A DNA stretch of 15,088 nt from Actinomycetes bacterium (lineage in GTDB: Bacteria > Actinomycetota > Acidimicrobiia > Acidimicrobiales > Palsa-688): the NCBI GenBank assembly GCA_021796905.1, contig JAKABK010000013.1:1-15088 (forward strand), read 5' to 3'. Positions within the stretch are counted from its first letter, which is position 1; each line of letters opens with the position of its first letter. The translations under genes were made by a program, and so were the position numbers. Shown in pieces: positions 1 through 6,844 of the stretch. The notes beneath the pieces are model-generated. The model worked only from the letters and a program-made list of their open reading frames with translations. It was not told the DNA's origin and made no database searches.

Positions 1-892
1 GCCCGGTGAGCGGGGGGGTCGTGCCGGCCGCGGCCCGCCGGGTCGCGGCCCACCAGTCGGTCGCCTGCTCGTCGGCGAGCGCGGCGATCGCCGCTTCGAG
101 GCGCCCGGCCAGCTCCCGCGCGCCGCCCTCTCCGGGCCAGAGCGGGCGACCGAAGTGGACCTCGCTGCGACCCGGCCGGGGGCGCGACGAGTGACGGGGG
201 AGTATCCGGCGGGTGCCGGCGAGGTGGATCGGGACGACCGGGCGCCCGGTGCGCTCGGCGAGCCACGCCGGTCCCCGCTGGTGCGGCTGGCCCCAGCCGT
301 CGGGGCTCCGACCCCCCTCTGGGTAGATGAGCAGGCTCCAACCCGCCTCGAGCAGGGCGGTGAGCCGGCGGGCCGAGCCGCGGTCGACCCGTTGACGCTC
401 GATCGGCACCGCATTGAGGACCAACGCGAAGGTCGCTGCCTTGAGACGCGAATCGAAGAAGTAGTCGGCGGCCGACGCGACGACCAGGTGGTGGCGCCAG
501 CGTTCCGGCAGGACGCTCAAGACCAGCGGCGTGTCGACGTGGCTGGCGTGGTTGGCGGCGAAGATCACCGGGCCGTGCAGGTGGGAGACACGGTCGAGCC
601 CGTCGACCGCGGGGGAGGCGAGGGCTGCGACCGCCGGCCGGGCGACCAGCTCGGTGAGGGCCGCCCGGGCGAGACGGGCCGGGTAGCGACGGGCCCAGTC
701 GGTCTCGTAGTGGACCCCGAGCGAGCGTTCCGGTGGCGGCACCGGCAGCGTGCCGGGCCGGGTGGGGGCGCTGAAGGGGAAACCCGAAGGGCGCGGGACC
801 CGCAGCGTCAGCCGGGACGGGTCGACCGGGAGCCGGCGGCGGGGAGCGCTCGAACCGGAGGGCTCCCCGGCCCGGGGCAGCCGGTCCCTCAC
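1..892 (-). CDS. PlsC-family 1-acylglycerol-phosphate-type acyltransferase (partial, C-terminus off the left edge)
   Basis: This is a membrane-associated acyltransferase of the PlsC/AGPAT (LPLAT) family, which moves an acyl group from acyl-CoA or acyl-ACP to a lysophospholipid or related alcohol. The reading frame shows the hallmark H-x4-D motif as NHASHVD (H115 to D120). It is followed by a hydrophobic strand, the YPEGGRSPDGWG block (about 190-201) that forms the PEG acceptor motif, and VVPIHLAGT (about 219-227) as motif IV. The chosen start is a GTG at 892-890. It overlaps the stop of the upstream LarA-like gene in a GTGA arrangement, so translation is probably coupled. An N-terminal stretch of about 100 residues, proline/arginine-rich at first, precedes the catalytic domain. 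At least 297 residues are present and no stop appears before position 1. It is the last visible gene of the four-gene operon. The family is clear; the acceptor substrate is unknown and could be lysophosphatidate, a fatty alcohol or another hydroxyl compound made by the operon. Confidence 0.9.
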   Translation of the reverse strand, partial: MRDRLPRAGEPSGSSAPRRRLPVDPSRLTLRVPRPSGFPFSAPTRPGTLPVPPPERSLGVHYETDWARRYPARLARAALTELVARPAVAALASPAVDGLDRVSHLHGPVIFAANHASHVDTPLVLSVLPERWRHHLVVASAADYFFDSRLKAATFALVLNAVPIERQRVDRGSARRLTALLEAGWSLLIYPEGGRSPDGWGQPHQRGPAWLAERTGRPVVPIHLAGTRRILPRHSSRPRPGRSEVHFGRPLWPGEGGARELAGRLEAAIAALADEQATDWWAATRRAAAGTTPPLTG

Positions 893-2478
893 GTGACGTC
901 GGCCATCATGACCGGCGGGCAGTGGAAGTGGCTGATGCTCGGGTCCCTGCCGACCACGTCGGAGGCCATCTCCAACGCGTCGTCGAGGCTGCTGGCCGGC
1001 ACGAACCCGAGACGCCGCACCGCTGCGGGGTCGCCGCCGACGATGATCACCCTCCCGAGGTGCTCGAGCGCGTGCGCTCCCCAGTACCACATGTAGAACG
1101 GGTGCACCCCGTGGTAGGCGTGGCCGGTGCGGTAGAGGTGGCGGTACCACTCGTCGGTGGCGAAGCGCTCCTCGTAGTTCTTCTCGATCTCGATCGGATC
1201 GGTCGTCTCGGCGAGCACCTCCTCGAAGAAGTCGATGTAGCTCGGGTGGTGCACCGGGTGGAACGCCCACGGGGTCGGATGGCTGAGGATCGCCACCCCA
1301 CCCTCGCGCACGATCGGGCGGCCCCGGTAGAGGTTGAACAGGTAGCCGAGCCCCATGCACATGACGAGGACCGGGTTCATGATCGAGTTGACGTTGTAGG
1401 GGCAGACGTGCGGCAGGCCGAACAGGGCGATGTCGGTCTGGCCCTCCACCGCGACGAGCTGCTGGCGGTAGACGGCCTCGGTGGTCGCAGCGTGGACCGC
1501 CTCGACCTCCCCGGCCCACACTCCGGTCATCGAGTAGGGCGCCCGGACCGATTGGAACACCGAACGGTTGAGCCGCTCCGAGCCTGCCCGGATCGCTGCG
1601 GTGGTGGCCAGGTAGCCGGCCCGGTCCCGGGCGTTCCACTCCCACTCCCGTTTCTGCAGGAACCCGAGCCCCGACGGGAAGGCGTTGTTGTCGAGGGTGG
1701 TCTCGATCTGGAACACCTTGACCCCGGCGGCGGCGATCGAGCGGCCCATGCGCCAGTTGGAGCTGTGCAGCTCGGAGCGGTGCTGGTCCATGAACGAGCG
1801 GGAGTGGCGCATCGTCCGCACGTTGTGGTGGTGGCGGAGGCTGCGGTAGCTCGACAGCCCGGTGGCGACGCTCTTGTGGCCGCCGTCCATCGACACCAGG
1901 TTGATGTTCACATAGACCAGCAGGTCCGACTCGGCGGCCCGACGGTTGATCTCGATGTCCTCGCCGAGGTCGGTGACCCCGAGATGGACCAGGCCGTCGG
2001 GGTCCTCGGCGTCGTGCTGCAACAGCCGCCCGTGGGGCGCGAACGCGTCGTGGACCCGGTCGCCGAGGGCGTGGCGCAGCTCGGCCTCGGTCATCCGCCG
2101 GTGCAGGGCGAGGGCGGCGATCAGCACCACGTCGTCGACCCCGGCGGTCGCGGCCAGGTCGAGGACCGCTTCGATCACCCGTTGACGGTTGTCGGGCCGT
2201 CGCATCGGGGGCAGCGGCAGGGAGACGTCGTCGAACGCGATGGTGAGGCGCATCCCGGGGTGCAGCAGGTCGGGCAGGGGATCGGCGTCGCCGAGCGGGT
2301 GGGTGAGGGCGTGACGGATCGCCTCGTCGGGGTCGTCGAGCCCCGGGACCGGCTCCGGGGCGTAGATCACCCGGGAGCGGTCGGCCGGGAGACGCTCGAG
2401 GCGGAAACCGTCCCCGTGCCAGGTGAGGATCGGCGGGGTGGAGGCGTCGACGTCGAGGACGAAGCCGGGTCTGGGCAT
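889..2478 (-). CDS. LarA-like (DUF2088, nickel-dependent lactate racemase family) protein, divergent
   Basis: The 529-aa product resembles the LarA/DUF2088 superfamily, whose known members racemise or epimerise 2-hydroxyacids using the nickel-pincer nucleotide cofactor. Visible family features are an AFDDVSLPLPPM segment (81-92) at the place of the LarA D-x-x-R nucleotide/substrate loop, ALHRRMTEAEL (124-134) containing H126, and DGGHKS (198-203) with K202 at the position of the cofactor-bearing lysine. HHHN (216-219) puts H218 sixteen residues after K202, as with the nickel-ligand histidine of LarA. The catalytic histidine expected ten residues before the lysine is not seen (Ile192 there), and the usual arginine of the first loop is Leu87. 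It is about 100 residues longer than typical LarA (roughly 425 aa), with an aromatic-rich C-terminal half. The ATG at 2478-2476 is chosen because it overlaps the stop of the upstream dehydrogenase by one base (TGATG). The stop overlaps the acyltransferase start. Fold assignment is fairly sure; racemase activity is not. Confidence 0.8.
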   Translation of the reverse strand: MPRPGFVLDVDASTPPILTWHGDGFRLERLPADRSRVIYAPEPVPGLDDPDEAIRHALTHPLGDADPLPDLLHPGMRLTIAFDDVSLPLPPMRRPDNRQRVIEAVLDLAATAGVDDVVLIAALALHRRMTEAELRHALGDRVHDAFAPHGRLLQHDAEDPDGLVHLGVTDLGEDIEINRRAAESDLLVYVNINLVSMDGGHKSVATGLSSYRSLRHHHNVRTMRHSRSFMDQHRSELHSSNWRMGRSIAAAGVKVFQIETTLDNNAFPSGLGFLQKREWEWNARDRAGYLATTAAIRAGSERLNRSVFQSVRAPYSMTGVWAGEVEAVHAATTEAVYRQQLVAVEGQTDIALFGLPHVCPYNVNSIMNPVLVMCMGLGYLFNLYRGRPIVREGGVAILSHPTPWAFHPVHHPSYIDFFEEVLAETTDPIEIEKNYEERFATDEWYRHLYRTGHAYHGVHPFYMWYWGAHALEHLGRVIIVGGDPAAVRRLGFVPASSLDDALEMASDVVGRDPSISHFHCPPVMMADVT

Positions 2479-3677
2479 CAGCGGGTTCCTTCCGGGCGGG
2501 GGCCTCCGGGGCGCCGGCGAGGGTCGAAGACCACCTTGACCGCGCCCCGCCGCCCGGCGTCGGCGGCGTGGGCGACCGCCTCGGGGTAACGGCCGAGCGG
2601 GTAGGTGGCGCTCACCAGGCGGTCGAGGCCGGCGGCCTCGACCAGCTCGAAGGCGAGTGCGAAGCTGTGGCGACCGCCGCCGAGCGGTTCGGGCCCGTAG
2701 GCGTAGGACCCCTGGAGGCGGATCTCGCGTTGCCAGAGCCCGGTGAGGTCGACCCCGACCGTCCCGGCCATGCCGAGCAGGACCAGGGTGCCGCCCGGCG
2801 CGGTCACCGCGAGAGCGTCGCCGAGCGAAGCCGCGGTGCCGACGCAGTCGATCACGATCGGCGCCCCGCCGCTCAGCTGACCGTTGTCGAGGATCCACGA
2901 CCCGGTCAGTCGGCGCACCGCGCGGCGCAGCTCGCCGGGCTCGGCGACGCTCGACGCCCCCAGCTCCCGGGCGAGACTGCGCTGGTGGGGGTGCTTGGCC
3001 ACGGCGAGGACCCGCTCCACGTCGGGCCGGAGCCGCCCCAGGGCGGCGATCGCCCCGAGCCCGAGGGTGCCGGCGCCGATGACCACTGCGAGCAGCCCGT
3101 CACCGGGCGGGGCGGCGAGAGCCCCGTGCAGGGCGCAGGCGACCGGCTCGACGAGCACCGCGGCCCGGTCGCTCCAGCCGGACGGGACCTCGTGCAGCTG
3201 GCTGTCGTGGGCGACCAGCTCCTCGGACCAGCCGCCGCCGGTGTCGGCGCAGAACCCGGTCTGCAACCCGGGTTGGAGGTGCCCGGCGGCGAGGTGGGCG
3301 CAACGGTTGGTCGACCCGGACGAGCAGGCCGGGCAGGGTGGGTCAAGGCCCCTCGGGACGCAGCCGAGCACCGGTTGGAGGACCACCCGCCGGCCGGTGT
3401 CGTCGGTGCCGACGACCTCGTGGCCGGGGACGAACGGGAAGCTGACGATCGGCTCGAACCAGCGTGACGACGCCCCCGAGAGGGTCGCGAGGTCGCTGCC
3501 GCAGATCCCGGCGAGATGTGGCCGCACCCGCTTCCAGCCCGGTCCGGGCAGCTCGGGGCGCTCGATGTCGACCAGGCGCACCGGGCCGAACTGGGCGCCG
3601 GCGTGGGCGTGGCGTGGCGAAGCCAGGCGCGCCGCGGCGAAGCGGGGCAGGGAGCGTTCCAGGCGCAGGGCTCTCAC
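2478..3677 (-). CDS. Zinc-dependent medium-chain alcohol dehydrogenase (MDR family)
   Basis: This is a 399-aa oxidoreductase of the zinc-containing medium-chain dehydrogenase family, which interconverts alcohols and aldehydes or ketones with NAD(P). The GroES-like N-terminal domain carries AGICGSD (C59, catalytic zinc), GHEVVG (85-90) and a structural-zinc lobe with C115, C118 and C126. C106 may be the fourth ligand. This is an offset from the usual C-x2-C-x2-C-x7-C spacing. EPVACALHG (177-185) follows. The Rossmann domain begins at VVIGAGTLGLG (198-208), and a GGTLVLLGM segment lies further on. The GTG at 3677-3675 is chosen because it forms a GTGA overlap with the stop of the upstream reductase/HAD gene, giving a basic, arginine-rich leader of about 25 residues before the first domain. 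The stop overlaps the LarA-like start by one base. Its operon position suggests it handles an alcohol or aldehyde made by the upstream reductase. The exact substrate and cofactor preference cannot be told. Confidence 0.9.
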   Translation of the reverse strand: MRALRLERSLPRFAAARLASPRHAHAGAQFGPVRLVDIERPELPGPGWKRVRPHLAGICGSDLATLSGASSRWFEPIVSFPFVPGHEVVGTDDTGRRVVLQPVLGCVPRGLDPPCPACSSGSTNRCAHLAAGHLQPGLQTGFCADTGGGWSEELVAHDSQLHEVPSGWSDRAAVLVEPVACALHGALAAPPGDGLLAVVIGAGTLGLGAIAALGRLRPDVERVLAVAKHPHQRSLARELGASSVAEPGELRRAVRRLTGSWILDNGQLSGGAPIVIDCVGTAASLGDALAVTAPGGTLVLLGMAGTVGVDLTGLWQREIRLQGSYAYGPEPLGGGRHSFALAFELVEAAGLDRLVSATYPLGRYPEAVAHAADAGRRGAVKVVFDPRRRPGGPRPEGTR

Positions 3678-6013
3678 CGCCGGGCCATCGGTCCGATCGG
3701 CAGCAGCGGCCGAGGTCCGCCGGGTGCTCTCGGCCAGTGCTCGACGTGCCAGCCCCGTCGGCGGGCGATCGCCGCCAGGCGGGTCTCCGGGTTGACCGCC
3801 ACCGGGTGCCCGGCCGCTTCGAGCATCGGCAGGTCGCTCGCCGAGTCGGCGTAGGCGACCGCCTCCTCGAGGGCCAGACCGTGCTCGACGGCGTAGTCGG
3901 CCATGAGCAGCGCCCGAGCCTCGCCGGTTGGAGGGGCGTCGAGCAGCTCGCCGTCGAAGCGGCCGGACCTCTCCCCCAGACGGGCGCAGACGATCTCGTC
4001 GAAGAGGGGCCGCAACGGTTCGACGACCACGTCGAGCGCCCCGGTGATGAGCAGCGTCCGGTGCCCGAGGGCGCGATGCTCGCGTACCCGGCGCAGCCCG
4101 GCCGGGAAGGACTTGGCGAGCAGCAGGTCGTGCCACAGCTCCCAACCGTCGGCCCGGAGGCGCTCTACCGGCGCCCCCTCGTAACGGCGGTAGAAAGCCC
4201 GCAGGAAGTCACCCCGGTCGGCGCGGTCGGCGGCGAGCATCCCGGGCGCGTCCCGCAGGGCGCGCAGCACGAAGCCCGCCCGGGCCCGACCGGACTGGTG
4301 GCGGGTCGCCAGCCAGGCGTAGGAGTCGACGACGTTGGAGGCGATCAGGGTGTTCTCCAGGTCGAAGACCGCCAGCTGGCGCTCGGGGGAGAGGATCGCC
4401 CGCCGCCCCCGCTCCTCCCGGGTGAGGCCGGTCGCGCCCTTCGGGTCCCGTCGGCGCCCCCCGGGACCGGGGGCGCGGCGCACCCGGGCGTGGGCGACCA
4501 CCGAGGGCAGGTACACCTCGTGGCAGTAACGGCGCCAGTCGATCACCGCCGGGTCCATCCCGAAGTCCCGCTGGTCCTCGGGCGCCAGCGACCGGTGGAG
4601 CCCGAGGAGCCGGTCCACCTGGAAGACCGCCTCGGTCTCGGTGTACGCCCCGTACAGCTCGACGTAGGAGAGGGCCCGCTCCGCCTCGTCCCGGCGTTCC
4701 TCGAGGCGCGCGGCGAGGTCGGCACGTCCGCCCCGCAGAGGCAGCACCCGCAGGGCCGTCTCGGCAGCACCGAGGGTGCGGGTCGCCTGGTGCAGTTGGC
4801 GGGCGACGGTCCGCCGGCCCGGGAAGGACCACTCCGGGACGGCGATCGGCTGGTCGTTGACGTCGGCGAGCGGGTGCTCGGTGAACCACTCCCGCACCAG
4901 GTCGACGAGCTGGCGGTAACGCAGCGGGTTGCGGGCCCCCGACGCGGCGTGGACCACGTCCGGCCCGCCCGGCAGCGGTCCCCGGGCGGCGACGGCCAGG
5001 ACCGCCGCTACGACCAGGTCGACGGGGACCACGTCGATGATCCCCTCGGGGAGACCGGGGAACTCCCGGAGCAGCCCGCGCGCGTAGCCGATGATCACCG
5101 GGTCGGCCATCCGGAAACCGCGGATCCAGCCGGGGACCGGTTCGGAGAGAGCCGACTCGATTATCGACGGCCGGACGATCGACACTGCGAGCCCGTCGCG
5201 GGTCTCGAGCAGTGCCCGTTCCCCGAGCGCCTTGGAGTAGGCGTAGACGTCCGGCCACCCGAGGCCCTGGGCCCGGGCCTTGCCGATCTCGACCATGCGG
5301 CGCTCGACCCAGTCCTCCCGGGCCCGCTCGGCCCGGGAGGCGAGCAGCGGGGTCCCGGCCGCCCCGAGCTCGCCTCGCGCCTCGCGGGCGAAGCGGGCGA
5401 GCATCCTCGGCTCCCGGCTGGCGGCGTCGGCGTCGGCCCGGGCCCGGCGGGCGGCGTCCACCTCCGGCCTCCAGGCGACCTCCGTAGCGAACGGGGTCTC
5501 GGCGAGGGGTGCCTCGGGCGCCGGTCCCCGTCGGGAGCCGGCAACATAGGCGGTGGACACCGCGACCAGGTGGGTGCCGGGGTTCAGGCGTCGCAGGGCG
5601 GCGGCGACCCGGGAGGGGCCGAGGAGGTTGACCTCGACGGCAGTGTCGAGGGGGGAGTCGAAGCTGACCGTCGCCGCAGAGTGGACCACCGTCGCGCACC
5701 CGGCCAGCACCTCCTCGCCGTCGGCGTCGAGACCGAGACCGTCGGCGCCGACGTCGCCGGCGACACTGATCAGCCGGTCACCGATCTCGGCATCGAAGCT
5801 CCCGCCGAGCTCGGCGCGTAGCCGGTCGAAGCAGTTGTTGCGGAGGATCTCCCGGCGGACCCGTTCGGCGGCGCCGCGGCGTCCCGGGCGGACCAGCACC
5901 GCAACCTGACAGTCGGGGACGGCTCGCAGGAGCCGTTCGACGAGCGCGGTCCCGAGGAACCCGGTCGCCCCGGTGACGGCGACCCGTCGGCCGGCTAGGT
6001 CCTCACGCAGCAC
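3674..6013 (-). CDS. Fused fatty-acyl reductase-like SDR (NAD_binding_4) and HAD-IB phosphatase
   Basis: This 779-aa protein has two enzyme domains. Residues 1 to about 380 form an extended short-chain dehydrogenase of the fatty acyl-CoA reductase/thioester reductase type. They contain the nucleotide motif GATGFLG (15-21), VSTAYVAG (152-159) with the catalytic Ser/Thr, YAYSK (257-261) as the Y-x3-K pair, and a long charged helical insert (about 170-245) between the two. Such domains reduce acyl-thioesters to aldehydes or alcohols. A helical linker (about 400-540) leads to a HAD-IB (SerB-like) domain: FDLENTL (550-556), LLITGALD (654-661) and YADSASDLPML (721-731), followed by a VNP-RGW tail. 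The second motif-I aspartate, usually DxDxT, is Glu553. The GTG at 6013-6011 is the first start after the divergent promoter, and the gap to the regulator is 23 bp, so the mRNA may be leaderless. It is the first gene of the operon. The reductase domain probably supplies a fatty aldehyde or alcohol; the phosphatase substrate is unknown. Confidence 0.88.
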   Translation of the reverse strand: MLREDLAGRRVAVTGATGFLGTALVERLLRAVPDCQVAVLVRPGRRGAAERVRREILRNNCFDRLRAELGGSFDAEIGDRLISVAGDVGADGLGLDADGEEVLAGCATVVHSAATVSFDSPLDTAVEVNLLGPSRVAAALRRLNPGTHLVAVSTAYVAGSRRGPAPEAPLAETPFATEVAWRPEVDAARRARADADAASREPRMLARFAREARGELGAAGTPLLASRAERAREDWVERRMVEIGKARAQGLGWPDVYAYSKALGERALLETRDGLAVSIVRPSIIESALSEPVPGWIRGFRMADPVIIGYARGLLREFPGLPEGIIDVVPVDLVVAAVLAVAARGPLPGGPDVVHAASGARNPLRYRQLVDLVREWFTEHPLADVNDQPIAVPEWSFPGRRTVARQLHQATRTLGAAETALRVLPLRGGRADLAARLEERRDEAERALSYVELYGAYTETEAVFQVDRLLGLHRSLAPEDQRDFGMDPAVIDWRRYCHEVYLPSVVAHARVRRAPGPGGRRRDPKGATGLTREERGRRAILSPERQLAVFDLENTLIASNVVDSYAWLATRHQSGRARAGFVLRALRDAPGMLAADRADRGDFLRAFYRRYEGAPVERLRADGWELWHDLLLAKSFPAGLRRVREHRALGHRTLLITGALDVVVEPLRPLFDEIVCARLGERSGRFDGELLDAPPTGEARALLMADYAVEHGLALEEAVAYADSASDLPMLEAAGHPVAVNPETRLAAIARRRGWHVEHWPRAPGGPRPLLPIGPMARR

Positions 6014-6036
6014 CCGAACTGTCTACCATTTGGTCA
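6014..6036. promoter_or_regulatory. Divergent promoter/operator between the lipid operon and the TetR gene
   Basis: Only 23 bp separate the two GTG start codons. The gap holds the palindrome ACCA-TT-TGGT (6025-6034). On the plus strand TACCAT (6024-6029) sits 8-13 bases before the TetR GTG. On the minus strand TAGACA (6025-6020) sits 7-12 bases before the reductase GTG. Both spacings suit -10 boxes of leaderless transcripts, and neither start has a Shine-Dalgarno sequence. A TetR dimer on the palindrome would cover both -10 elements, implying autorepression plus control of the operon. The palindrome is seen; promoter and operator roles are inferred. Confidence 0.55.
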
Positions 6037-6645
6037 GTGGCCGAGTCGAGCACGTCGGAGCGGATCCTCGATGCGGCCGTCCACGCCTTCGGGACCGCCG
6101 GCTACGAGGCCACCTCGCTCGACGCCCTCGCCGCCCACCTGGGCATTCGCAAGCAGACGATCCTGTACCACTTCGCCTCCAAGGAGCTGCTGCTCGACGC
6201 GGTGATCGACCGCGCCGGCGCCGAGCTGATCGCCGCGGTGGAAGGCGGTCTCGACGGGGTGGGACCCGGATGGGAGCGGGTGGAGGCGGTGGTGCGGGCG
6301 GTCTTCCGTCTCGCCGGGAGACGCCCCGAGCTTCCCGGGTTGCTCCGGGAGGTCAGTCGGTTGGGTGCTCCACCGGCGACCCGGCTGCGGCAACGACTCG
6401 AGCCGTTCGTCGAGGCGGCTACCGCCTTTTTCGACCGGGAGGTGGCGGCGGGCAGCATGCGCCGCCAGGACAGCCAGCTGCTGCTGCTCACCGCCTACTC
6501 CTCGGTGATCGGGGCGGCCACCGAGGTCGAGGTGCTCCGGGCCTTCGGGGTGGAGCCGACCGCCCGGACCCTCGTGCGCCGACGCCGCGAGCTGCTCGAG
6601 TTCCTCGCCTCCGCGTTGCTCGGAGCCGGCGGGTCACCGGGCTGA
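6037..6645 (+). CDS. TetR/AcrR-family transcriptional regulator
   Basis: This is a 202-aa, one-domain-plus-ligand-pocket regulator. The N-terminal helix-turn-helix is clear: ERILDAAVHAFGTAGYEATS (8-27), then LDALAAHLGIRKQTILYHF (28-46), where IRKQTILYHF is the recognition helix typical of TetR proteins, followed by ASKELLLDAV. The remaining residues of about 60-200 form the variable helical ligand-binding domain; an arginine-rich stretch (about 175-182) lies near the C-terminus. The start is the GTG at 6037, which lies inside the divergent regulatory region and gives the normal TetR N-terminus. It is divergently transcribed from the reductase/dehydrogenase/LarA-like/acyltransferase operon, the classic layout for a local repressor. 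It probably responds to an acyl-CoA or other lipid-like ligand, but the ligand is not predictable. It converges on the membrane-protein gene at 6845. Confidence 0.92.
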   Translation: MAESSTSERILDAAVHAFGTAGYEATSLDALAAHLGIRKQTILYHFASKELLLDAVIDRAGAELIAAVEGGLDGVGPGWERVEAVVRAVFRLAGRRPELPGLLREVSRLGAPPATRLRQRLEPFVEAATAFFDREVAAGSMRRQDSQLLLLTAYSSVIGAATEVEVLRAFGVEPTARTLVRRRRELLEFLASALLGAGGSPG

Positions 6646-6671
6646 ACCGCTGGACCGGGCCGCGCCGGGCC

Positions 6672-6701
6672 GGCTCGACCGGGCCGCGGGGCGGTCGGGC
6701 C
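6672..6701. terminator. Candidate hairpin terminator downstream of the TetR gene
   Basis: GGCTCGACCG (6672-6681) pairs with CGGTCGGGCC (6692-6701), giving a 10-bp stem with one G-U wobble and a 10-nt loop. It lies 27 bp past the regulator stop codon. No T-tract follows, as is common for high-GC actinobacterial terminators. The pairing is seen; the function is inferred. Confidence 0.4.
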
Positions 6702-6732
6702 GGTGGGCGCTCCGTCGGGGCGCGCCGGCGCC

Positions 6733-6798
6733 GGGCGGTCGGTCCTGGGCGGTCGGTCCTGGCGGTCGACCCGGGCGGTCGGTCCTGGCGGTCGACCC
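6733..6798. repeat. 26-bp exact tandem repeat with a 14-bp partial copy
   Basis: The 26-bp unit at 6747-6772 is repeated exactly at 6773-6798. It consists of GGGCGGTCGGTCCT followed by GGCGGTCGACCC. The first 14 bp of the unit also occur immediately upstream at 6733-6746. The unit is built from shorter GGCGGTCG words. It lies between convergent genes and encodes nothing recognisable. Confidence 0.85.
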
Positions 6799-6844
6799 CG
6801 GGCGGGAGCGGGCTTGCCCCCGCGGGACGTCCCCGTCGGCCGTC

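Larger units (their letters stand above)
6646..6844. other. Non-coding gap between convergent genes
   Basis: This 199-bp gap separates the TetR gene from the convergent membrane-protein gene. It contains a GC-rich hairpin, two copies of GACCGGGCCGCG (6653-6664 and 6677-6688), an exact 26-bp tandem repeat, and a perfect palindrome GGGACGTCCC (6824-6833). No credible gene is seen. It probably serves transcription termination from both sides. Confidence 0.6.

Noticed and set aside
2479..2898. Upstream extension of the LarA-like gene to 2898
   Set aside because: It overlaps the strongly supported dehydrogenase gene, is Arg/Pro/Gly-rich, and the ATG at 2478 is placed exactly at the dehydrogenase stop.
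3464..5821. A 785-codon plus-strand open frame opposite the reductase/HAD gene
   Set aside because: The minus strand carries full domain motifs and operon overlaps. The plus translation is repetitive Arg/Gly/Pro/Val-rich sequence, a composition artefact.
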